From contig CAWJJQ010000005.1 in NCBI GenBank assembly GCA_963843255.1, positions 496,001-560,000 on the forward strand: a stretch of 64,000 nt of DNA, read 5' to 3'. Positions within the stretch are counted from its first letter, which is position 1, and every line of letters begins with the position of its first letter. Below the pieces are notes generated by a model. That model had not been told where the DNA came from and did not search any database. It was given only the letters and a program-made list of their open reading frames with translations. The stretch is from Bog-159 sp963843255 (GTDB lineage: Bacteria; Acidobacteriota; Terriglobia; Bryobacterales; Bryobacteraceae). The position numbers and the translations under genes were made by a program. This document shows, one piece after another, positions 16,938 to 24,800 of this stretch.

Positions 16938-17615
16938 ATGACTCACCGATGGGCGGCTTTGATCGTCGCGCTTGTGCTGGCCCGCATCCCCGCGGCGCCG
17001 CAGACCCCGGCTCAAAGCACCGCCTTGGCGATTGAAGTGAGTCTGGAACTTCGCCGCGCCGATCGCTGGCAGGCGGTCGACAGCAAGACCGTCTTCCACA
17101 ACAACGACGAAATTCGCTTCCGTTTCCACACCTCCATCAGCGGATTTCTGTATGTTCTCGACCGCACCACCGGGGGCGAGACCTCGTGGCTCTTCCCGCG
17201 CTCCGGAGAGGGCCAGATGAGTCGCGTAGAAGCCGGCCCCGAGTATCTCGTTCCCGGCACCAAGGGCTCCTTCGTGGTCGGCGGCGCGCCCGGATTCGAT
17301 GTGACCTATTGGGTACTCAGCCCGGTCGCTATCGAATCGCGCGCGACGATTCCGTCCCCTTCCGGAACGCAACCGAGCACATTGATACCTCGCTGCCGCA
17401 CGCAGGAATTGCAGGCCCGCGGATTCTGCACCGACGAGCGGGCCGGCCCCCGCCCAGCCAAACGGGCGGAGGATGCTCCTATCGCTCTTCCCCCTTCCCA
17501 GCATCTGATATCGCGCGACCTCCAGTTCCGTTCCGATGCCGGATCCACTTACATCTCCGCGCCCCAGTCCGCCGGCGGGATCGTTGTCTATGAATTCCAT
17601 ATTGCGCATCAGTGA
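16938..17615 (+). CDS. Exported DUF4384-like protein 2
   Basis: The product has 225 residues with a signal peptide (MTHRWAALIVALVLARIPAAP). Residues about 30-130 hold the DUF4384-like core: VSLELRRADRWQAVDSKTVF, DEIRFRFHTSISGFLYVLDR, then SWLFPRSGEG and VTYWVLSP. This is closer to the family pattern than the preceding paralogue. It starts 3 nt after that gene, and its last 26 nt overlap the start of the caspase-like gene in another frame. The three genes therefore look like one translationally linked operon. A role in presenting stimuli to the caspase-like protein is an inference from neighbourhood only. Confidence 0.75.
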   Translation: MTHRWAALIVALVLARIPAAPQTPAQSTALAIEVSLELRRADRWQAVDSKTVFHNNDEIRFRFHTSISGFLYVLDRTTGGETSWLFPRSGEGQMSRVEAGPEYLVPGTKGSFVVGGAPGFDVTYWVLSPVAIESRATIPSPSGTQPSTLIPRCRTQELQARGFCTDERAGPRPAKRAEDAPIALPPSQHLISRDLQFRSDAGSTYISAPQSAGGIVVYEFHIAHQ

Positions 17616-19746
17616 AGCCGTCCTGCTGGTTGGGCTCGGCAGCCTGGCAGCGCAAACGCCCCAGGCTCCCACCGGCGTCGAGCAGCGCGACATCAAGATC
17701 CGCCCCCTCGAAGAGCGGAGCAGGACTCAGCCGCTCACTGTTCCGCGTGGTTATGCCCTGGTCGTGGGAGTAGGCGCTTACCAGAACCTGGCGCCCGAAG
17801 AATTCCTGAAGTTCTCCGAATCCGATGCGCAAGCCGTCTATCGCGTGCTCATCAGCCAGCAGGGCGGCGCGTTTCCAGCCGAAAACGTCCACCGCCTGAT
17901 CGGCCGCGATGCGACGCTTGAAAACCTCCGCCACGAACTGGAGGAGTGGTTGCCGTCCGTCGCGCAGCAGCCTGACCGGGTGGTCGTCTATTTTGCCGGC
18001 CACGGACTGGTCGCCCACGGCCGCGGCTATATCGCGCCGTGGGATGTGGACGCGACGCATCCAGAAACGACCGCCTACCCCATGGACCGCCTGGCAAAGG
18101 TGCTCGGAGAGAAAGTCAAAGCCCGCTGGAAAGTGTTGCTCGCGGATGCCTGCCACTCCCAGAAAATCAACGCCGAAACTACGGATGACGCCGTGGATGC
18201 ACAGTTCGGCCAGTTCACGCACGGCTTTCTCACCTTCACCGCCACCCGCGAGCGCGAGAGTAGTTATGAGGATCCTAAGTTGTCCACGGGATATGGCCTG
18301 TTCACTTACTTTCTGACCCAGGGCATGCAGGGCGCCGCGGACGCTAACTGCGACGGTCTCATCACCGCCGACGAGATCATCGAGTATGTCCGCGAACACG
18401 TACGCGAATACGCGCGCGCCCGCGGCGTCTCCCAAACTCCCACCGAACGCGGCGATTTCGAGCCGGATAGTTTTGTCGTCGGCGCTACCTCCTGCACCAG
18501 CGCCTCTCCGCCGGCCTCGCTCTCGCTCGGCAGCCTCACTATCGAGACCAATATGGACGACGTAGATGTCTACGTCGACGACAAACTGCAGGGGTCCGTA
18601 GCAAAAGCCAAACCGCTCAAGCTGCCCGGTCTTTCCACCGGCGTTCACACCGTCAAAGGAATTCGCAAGGGCTATCAGCCCGATACCAAGGAAGTCATGG
18701 TGGTACCCGGCCAGGATCGCACCGTCACCTTGCGCATTCAATACCGGCTGGAATACAAGAAGACTGCCATGGATCTCTTGGATCGCGGCGAAAAGCTCCT
18801 GTTCAAGCGAACCTCAACCTTCAACCCCCTGGCCGCCTACCTGCCCGATCGCCAGACGCAGGGCGATCTGCAACAGGCCCGCGCATACTTCACTCAAGCC
18901 TTGCAGGAGGAGCCTTCCTACGCCCAGGCCGAGTACGATCTGGCCATGACCTGCCAGCTTCTGAACGATCCCAAGGCCATGCTGGATGCCTTTCGCCGCG
19001 CCATCGCCATCAATCCTTCCTACGTGGAGGCGCGCGTCCAATTCGCCGGCGCATTGATCGAAGAGGGCGATCCCGACGAGGCCATCCGCCAACTCACCGA
19101 AGCCCTCCGCAGCGAACCAGATAATGACGTCGCCTGGTCCCACCAGGCGCGCGCGTTTCTGGATAAAGGTGTGTGGGATCAAGCTATCCAATCAGCCAAT
19201 AAAGCTATCGCGCTAAAATCCGGCAACGATCAGGCATACCTTTGGAAGGCCGACGCCCTGCGTCACAAGGCGGCCGACGAGAAAGGTCCGGGCCGCGCTA
19301 AAATCTATCAACAGGCCGCCGATACTTTCGACCACTATCTCAATCTCACTAACTTCTCCACCCCCGCCTACGAAAAGTTCGCTTATTACTTCATCGGCTT
19401 TGGTATCGGGTCCCGCCGCCATGCCGACCGCCAGGGCGTGTACGCCTACCAGCGGAACCTGGCTTATATGGGCCTTTGCGATTGCCAGGATAAACTTGGC
19501 AATTTCCTTCGCGCGCGCTATGCCTGCGAACGTGCGATTCAGTACGATAGCACCGAGCCGCTGAGCTATTTCTTCCTCGGCAACGTATATCGGGACTTGT
19601 TCATTTCCAGCAAGCAGAAAGAGTATCTGGTCTCAGCCCGGGCGAACTATGCCAAGATGATCCAGATAAATCCCGACCTCGATATGTCGGGGCATGCCAA
19701 GAACTATCTTGAGCAGATTGATGGGCTCCTGGCTCGCATGAAGTAG
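17590..19746 (+). CDS. Exported caspase-like (C14) protein with EF-hand, PEGA and TPR regions
   Basis: The product has 718 residues from ATG 17590 (a signal-like N-terminus ending near SLAAQ). The longer reading from 17536 would lack a signal. The caspase-type domain spans about 50-290: YALVVGVGAYQNL, catalytic His138 in YFAGHG and catalytic Cys188 in LLADACHS. Within it, a complete EF-hand loop, DANCDGLITADE, suggests calcium control as in metacaspases. A PEGA domain follows (about 310-380, GSLTIETNMDDVDVYVDDKL), which usually anchors to surface polymer. At least four or five TPRs then run to the end. The order implies a secreted or periplasmic protease with protein-binding arms. It overlaps the DUF4384 gene by 26 nt. 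Metacaspase-like cleavage after Arg/Lys is a family expectation, not shown. Confidence 0.85.
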   Translation: MNSILRISEAVLLVGLGSLAAQTPQAPTGVEQRDIKIRPLEERSRTQPLTVPRGYALVVGVGAYQNLAPEEFLKFSESDAQAVYRVLISQQGGAFPAENVHRLIGRDATLENLRHELEEWLPSVAQQPDRVVVYFAGHGLVAHGRGYIAPWDVDATHPETTAYPMDRLAKVLGEKVKARWKVLLADACHSQKINAETTDDAVDAQFGQFTHGFLTFTATRERESSYEDPKLSTGYGLFTYFLTQGMQGAADANCDGLITADEIIEYVREHVREYARARGVSQTPTERGDFEPDSFVVGATSCTSASPPASLSLGSLTIETNMDDVDVYVDDKLQGSVAKAKPLKLPGLSTGVHTVKGIRKGYQPDTKEVMVVPGQDRTVTLRIQYRLEYKKTAMDLLDRGEKLLFKRTSTFNPLAAYLPDRQTQGDLQQARAYFTQALQEEPSYAQAEYDLAMTCQLLNDPKAMLDAFRRAIAINPSYVEARVQFAGALIEEGDPDEAIRQLTEALRSEPDNDVAWSHQARAFLDKGVWDQAIQSANKAIALKSGNDQAYLWKADALRHKAADEKGPGRAKIYQQAADTFDHYLNLTNFSTPAYEKFAYYFIGFGIGSRRHADRQGVYAYQRNLAYMGLCDCQDKLGNFLRARYACERAIQYDSTEPLSYFFLGNVYRDLFISSKQKEYLVSARANYAKMIQINPDLDMSGHAKNYLEQIDGLLARMK

Positions 19747-19779
19747 CCGTACCACTGCCCCTCGAACAATAAAAAGTAC

Positions 19780-19809
19780 TTGCTTTAACGGTCCCCCAGC
19801 GCGTATACT
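19780..19809 (+). promoter_or_regulatory. Candidate promoter for the Ig-like/BACON gene cluster
   Basis: TTGCTT (19780-19785) and TATACT (19804-19809) are separated by 18 nt, about 35 nt after the caspase stop codon. If used, it would give a leader of roughly 260 nt before the start at 20075 or 20087, which is long and highly structured. This is a by-eye call. Confidence 0.45.
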
Positions 19810-19815
19810 CCCCAA

Positions 19816-20074
19816 AGGCTCAGAAGCGCAAGACGCAGGGAATTGTGCCCATTTTGCGTTATTAACAAGAGAGCGCAACAGGGCTCGCGCGTCCGCGCCG
19901 TTATCCAGGCCCGGAATCGCAGGATAGTGACGGCACGTTCGCGAGTCCGCTTTGCGCGGTTTCGCGGTTAATAGAGCGCGAAGGTCTCGCGTATCACCGC
20001 CGTCAGATAGGGCCGGAATCGCCTGATAGTGATGGTGCGGCGGTCGGCCTGTTTTTGGCGCGTTAAAGAATAAA
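19816..20074 (+). ncRNA. Long leader with two imperfect tandem copies of a structured motif
   Basis: This 328-nt gap (19747-20074) has no gene. Two about 95-nt units (roughly 19869-19970 and 19971-20065) share the core CCGGAATCGC (19911-19920 and 20013-20022), followed after two or three bases by ATAGTGA. In both units the core can be the loop of a hairpin. Unit 1 pairs TATCC (19902-19906) with GGATA (19922-19926) and, outside that, GCCG with CGGC. Unit 2 pairs TCAG (20003-20006) with CTGA (20023-20026), and outside ACCGCCG (19996-20002) with CGGCGGT (20038-20044). Stem bases differ while pairing is kept, although the register shifts slightly. Each unit begins GAGCGC and ends near TTAA. It may be a cis-regulatory RNA. 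No known riboswitch was recognised. Confidence 0.5.
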
Positions 20075-20827
20075 GTGACTACGTCAATGGGAAAGAATTT
20101 GATCGGGAATTCCCTGCTGTTCGGCCTGCTCCTGGTTGCCTGTTTCGCGCAGGCCTTTGCGCAGAGCTCCGGTACTGATTATCGTTTGCCTCGTCCCGCC
20201 CGGAGCGTGGCGGAAATCTTGCTCCTTCCCGGAACCCAGGCGCCCGCGGCACAGGCGCCCGCCGCCGGCGAGACGCCCGATACGTCCGATCTCACCATCA
20301 CCGTTCTCGAGGGCGAGGACGGCATCAATATCGTCAAGACTAAGACCGTGGTCAAGCCGGTGGTGGAGGTCCGCGACCGGAACAAGTTACCCGTTGCGGG
20401 GATCCCGGTCACGTTCACGCTACCCAGCGTGGGCTCGGGCGGCGTATTCGCCAACGGCAGCAAAATTATTACCGTCCTCACCGACAGCGCCGGCCGTGCC
20501 ACCGTCACCGGCATGCGGCCCTTGGGCACCGGCCAGTTCAAAATCAACGTCAGCATTTCCAGCCGCGGCCGCACCACCAGCAAGGAAATCACTCAAACCA
20601 ACTATGCCACGATGGCCGCCGCCCAAGCGGCTGGTGCTGCCACCACCGGCATCGCTGTGTCACATGGTCTGTCCGGTCTGGCCATCGGCGCGATCGTGGC
20701 GGGCGTGGCTGCAGTCGCCGTGGTGGTGGCAGAGGTGGCCATCTCGGGAAAATCCAATTCGCCTTCCGCGTCGGCGGTGTCCGGGACTATCGGGCTGGGA
20801 GGCAGTCCCGTCTTCGGTCCACATTAA
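20075..20827 (+). CDS. Exported Ig-like domain protein with C-terminal hydrophobic segment
   Basis: The product has 250 residues from GTG 20075; the ATG at 20087 (MGKNLIGNSLLFGLLLVACF) is an equally good start. A signal peptide ends near AFAQ. Residues about 75-175 form a bacterial Ig-like fold resembling Big_1 or carboxypeptidase-regulatory domains (VVEVRDRNKLPVAGIPVTFT, TDSAGRATVTGMRPLGTGQF). Near the end, GLAIGAIVAGVAAVAVVVAE is a strong membrane helix followed by about 30 polar residues. It lies behind the long structured leader and precedes the propeller-like and BACON-repeat genes. It could be a surface anchor or scaffold. Function is unknown. Confidence 0.7.
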   Translation: MTTSMGKNLIGNSLLFGLLLVACFAQAFAQSSGTDYRLPRPARSVAEILLLPGTQAPAAQAPAAGETPDTSDLTITVLEGEDGINIVKTKTVVKPVVEVRDRNKLPVAGIPVTFTLPSVGSGGVFANGSKIITVLTDSAGRATVTGMRPLGTGQFKINVSISSRGRTTSKEITQTNYATMAAAQAAGAATTGIAVSHGLSGLAIGAIVAGVAAVAVVVAEVAISGKSNSPSASAVSGTIGLGGSPVFGPH

Positions 20828-20853
20828 GAAGAAAATCGGAGTTTGCGGTCGCC

Positions 20854-21861
20854 ATGCTACGAGTTCCCCTATTCCTGATTGCCGCTGTGCCGGTCTTATT
20901 TTCTACCGCGCTGCCGGCCGCCGATGTCCTGATGGGCCGGCCGGTCCTTGGCTACGTTACCGAATCCTCGCCGCTACGCCTGCGCGCCATCCTTGGCGTT
21001 CCAGGGTCCGCCGTCATGACAGGCGCGCTCACCCTGCCTGAGAACATCGCTCAGCTCTACCCCGCCCCGGGCCAAGCTTATGCATTAGCCGTCCGCCCCG
21101 GAGACGATCCCGCCGTGATCGCCTTGAATGTGGCCGCCTCACTGGCCGCTGTTCCGCTGGCCGGAGGCCTCCGCCAACCAGATCTGGTGTCCTTCAGTCC
21201 CACGGGACAGGCTGCCCTACTCTATTCCAAGGCCGCGGGTCTTCAGGTCATAATTGGGCTGCCTGCGTCGCCGCGCATTGCAGCCAACTACAACGCGACT
21301 GCATTTTCCGCGACCCTTCAGGCCGCGGCGCTCAGCGATGACGGTACACGCGTGCTGTTCGCAGCCGCGGGCGGCGCCTTCGAACTTCCGTCGAGTGGCC
21401 AGCCCCAACAGATTCTCAGCACCGCCGGACCCGCCATTCTGGCGTTCTTCCCCAATAGCCCGCAGGCGGCCATCGGAGATCCGGAATCCGGCTCTGTTAA
21501 CGTATGGCCGTCCGCCCCCGGATCAAGTACCGCGCGCCCCTTGGCGTCGGGCCTGGCAGGTATGGCGGTGATCCAGGCTTCCGCCGATGGCCAGAGCCTA
21601 TGGATTTCAAATCCCGCCGCTCAATCCATCTGGTCAGTGGAAATGCAGACGGCCCAGGTCCGCACTTTCAACCTGCAGGTTGCACCAGCTACGCTCGACC
21701 GTCTTCCCGGCCCAGACATGTTCCTGATCGCCTCCGCTTCCGGAAAACCTGCCTGGATCTTTTTCCGGCAGGCCAGCCAGAGCAATGATGCCATCGCGGT
21801 CTTCATACCAGCCGCCAAGAAACATGTGCCGGTCGAAACCCGTCGGGAGGGCCAGAACTAA
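20854..21861 (+). CDS. Exported propeller-like protein
   Basis: The product has 335 residues with a signal peptide (MLRVPLFLIAAVPVLFSTALPAAD). The body shows six or seven loosely repeated beta units with the rhythm of a beta-propeller, for example PDLVSFSPTGQAALLYSKA, QAAALSDDGTRVLFAAAGG and MAVIQASADGQSLWISNPAA. No catalytic residues stand out. Its TAA shares bases with the ATG of the giant BACON protein (TAATG at 21859-21863), so the two are probably translationally coupled. GGAG lies about 12 nt upstream of its own ATG. I do not recognise a specific family. A binding or assembly role for the large repeat protein is a guess. Confidence 0.65.
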   Translation: MLRVPLFLIAAVPVLFSTALPAADVLMGRPVLGYVTESSPLRLRAILGVPGSAVMTGALTLPENIAQLYPAPGQAYALAVRPGDDPAVIALNVAASLAAVPLAGGLRQPDLVSFSPTGQAALLYSKAAGLQVIIGLPASPRIAANYNATAFSATLQAAALSDDGTRVLFAAAGGAFELPSSGQPQQILSTAGPAILAFFPNSPQAAIGDPESGSVNVWPSAPGSSTARPLASGLAGMAVIQASADGQSLWISNPAAQSIWSVEMQTAQVRTFNLQVAPATLDRLPGPDMFLIASASGKPAWIFFRQASQSNDAIAVFIPAAKKHVPVETRREGQN

Positions 21862-24800
21862 TGACCTCTCCTCGTCTGCTCGCGGCACTCTCGCTGGCTT
21901 TCGCGCTCTCGCCGGCAGCCTTCGCCGAACCGGCGTTTACCATTACCAGCCTCTCACCCGACACAGCCGTCATCGGGGGACCGTCGTTTATCCTGACCGT
22001 CACCGGCTCCAACATGTCCGACTGCCCGTCAGGACCTTGCTCGTTCGTCAATTGGTCGGCGCCGGCTTCCAACACGATCAGCTTCCCGGCTACGATAAAC
22101 AGCGCAGGCACGCAGGCAACCGCAACCATTTCCTCCAAACTGCTTAATTCCGTCGAGACCGTCAACATCTCCGTGACCGCCAGCACCGGCAGTTCCAACA
22201 CTCTTCCATTTACGGTCACGCAACCGGTGCTCACCTCCGTACCGTCATCCCTGACCTTCGTTTATCAAATCGGACTCAACCCGCCGGGATCTCAACAACT
22301 AACCATCACCAGCAACGGTGCGCAGCAGGGCCTCGGCATCTCGACTATTGTGAATACGCCAGGGGGTGGAACCTGGCTCTCCACAACGACCGCCCAGGCA
22401 GCCACTCCGGCAACCTTCGGGGTTTCGGTGAACCCTCTGGGCCTCGCGCCCGGCACCTATACTGGAGACGTCATTATCGGTTGCGGAAGTGCGTCTAACT
22501 GCCCGTTGTCAATACCGGTGACCTTCGTCATCAATCCGCAGCCGGCACTGTCTGTCGCTCCCGCTTCCCTCTCTTTCACCTATCAGATCGGATCCAGCGC
22601 GCCTGCCTCGCAACTACTCGCGTTATCCACTAACGCCGCTCAGGTGAGTTTCACTGCGACCGCCTCCGTGCAAAGCCCATCCAACGGCACCTGGCTCTCC
22701 GTTAGCCCGGGAAGCGGGACTACGCCCGCGAACCTGACCGTCTCCGTGAATCCGGCCAGTGTGCCGGCCGGCACGTATAGCGGCACCATCGTCATCAACG
22801 GCACGGGGGCCTCCAACAATCCCGTGTCGGTGCCTGTAACGTTCACTGTGAATCCACAGCCAACGGTGGTCGTCAAGCCCTCTTCTCTTTCTTTCAGTTA
22901 TCAAATCGGGTTCCCGCAGCCTCTTCCGCAGGTGGTGGCGGTGGTCAGCAATAACGCCCCTGTGAATTTCACCGTCGCGGCCCAGGTGCAAACTCCCGTT
23001 GGCGGCGAATGGCTCAACGTCAACCTGGCCAGCGGAACGACTCCAGCCAACCTCAGCGTGTCTGTCCTTCCAACCGGACTCGCCGCCGGCTCCTATAGCG
23101 GCAGCATCGTCATCAGCGCACCCACGGCAACCAACAGCTCGATAACGATCCCCGTGGCGTTCACCGTGGTGGCGCAGCCGGTGCTTTCGGCCCAACCGGC
23201 GAGCCTTTCCTTCGCCTATCAGATCGGATCTACGTCGCCGGCTGCGCAGCCTTTGGTGATCTCAAGCAGCAACACGCAGTTGAACTTCACGGCTGCCGCC
23301 AGCGTACAGACTCCCGCTGGGGCCGCGTGGCTCTCGGTCACTCCAAACAACTCAACCACCCCCGGAACCCTGAGCGTATCCGTAAATCCCACGACACTGC
23401 CACCCGGCACCTACACGGGCACGATCGTCATCACCTGTGGAGTCGCCGCCAACAGCCCGCTATCGATACCTGTGACCTTCACAGTGACCGCGCAGCCTGC
23501 CCTGACCGCTACGCCTGCCAGTCTCTCCTTCACTTTCCAGATCGGGTCCGCTCCACCCTCTTCACAACCACTGGTCATCGGCACGACTGGTGCCGCGGTG
23601 AATTTCGGCGCCGTGGCCAGCGTACAAACACCGGCCAGTGGAACATGGCTCGCCGTGACCCCTCCCAGCGGTTCGACACCCGGAAACCTGACTGTGTCCG
23701 TCAATCCCGCGGGCCTGGCCGCCGGTACATATACCGGCACCATAACTGTCACCTGCCAAGCCGCTTCCAACAGTCCGCTAAAGGTACCTGTGACTTTCAC
23801 AGTGGTTGCGCAACCGACTCTCTCGGTGAATCCCGCCGCGTTGTCGTTCACCTATCGGATTGGGTCCACAACTCCGCCCTCACAAGCGCTGGCAGTGACC
23901 AGCAGCGCGGGCGGATCAAACTTCACGGTCGCGGCCACGGTGCAGACACCGGCCGGCGGCGCCTGGCTTTCCGCCAGCCTTTCCAGCCAGTTCAGCGCGG
24001 GAAATGTGGCTGTAAGCGTGAACCCCACCGGCCTCCCGGTTGGCACTTACAGCGGGACGGTTACGATCACTGGCAATGCTTCCAATAGTCCGCTCGCGGT
24101 CCCGGTAACGTTCTCTGTGACTCCGCAGCCGGTGCTCCAAATCACCCCCGCGTCCCTCGCGTTCAGCTATCAAATCGGATCGAACTCGCCGCAGGCCCAG
24201 CCGCTGACCATCGCCAGTACCAACGCCGCGGTGAACTTCGGCGCGGTGGCCGTGCTGCAAACTCCCAGCGGCGGCACCTGGCTATCCGTAAGTCCGGCCA
24301 GCGGCAACACGCCCCAGACCATCAGCGTCGCCGTGAATCCCGGCGGATTGAAAGCCGGTGTCTATACGGGATCCATCATCATCACGGCCCAAGGCGCATC
24401 CAACAGCCCCAGCACTATCGCGGTGACGTTCACCGTAAGCGCGCAGCCAGCCCTTTACTCCGCGCCGGCTTCTCTGGCGTTCAGCTATCAAATCGGAGCC
24501 ACCGTGCCGTCGGCTCGGGCGTTGAATATAGCCAGCAGTAGCGCCGCCTTGAATTTCACCGCCGCGGCCGCGGTTCAGACCCCTAACGGCGGCACGTGGC
24601 TATCCCTGACCCCCGCCAGCGGAACTACGCCCGCCGGTCTCCGTGTTTCCGTGAATCCCGTGGGACTCGCCGCAGGCACTTACACCGGCTCCGTTATTGT
24701 TACCGCGTCTGAGGCCTCCAACAACCCCCTGACCGTCCAGGTGACATTGACCGTAAGTAGTGCGCCGGTGTTGAACGCTACGCCCGCTTCTCTTGCGTTC

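Noticed and set aside
17479..18741. 420-codon open frame opposite the caspase-like gene
   Set aside because: Shadow reading without start context or motifs; the caspase, EF-hand and PEGA motifs are on the plus strand.
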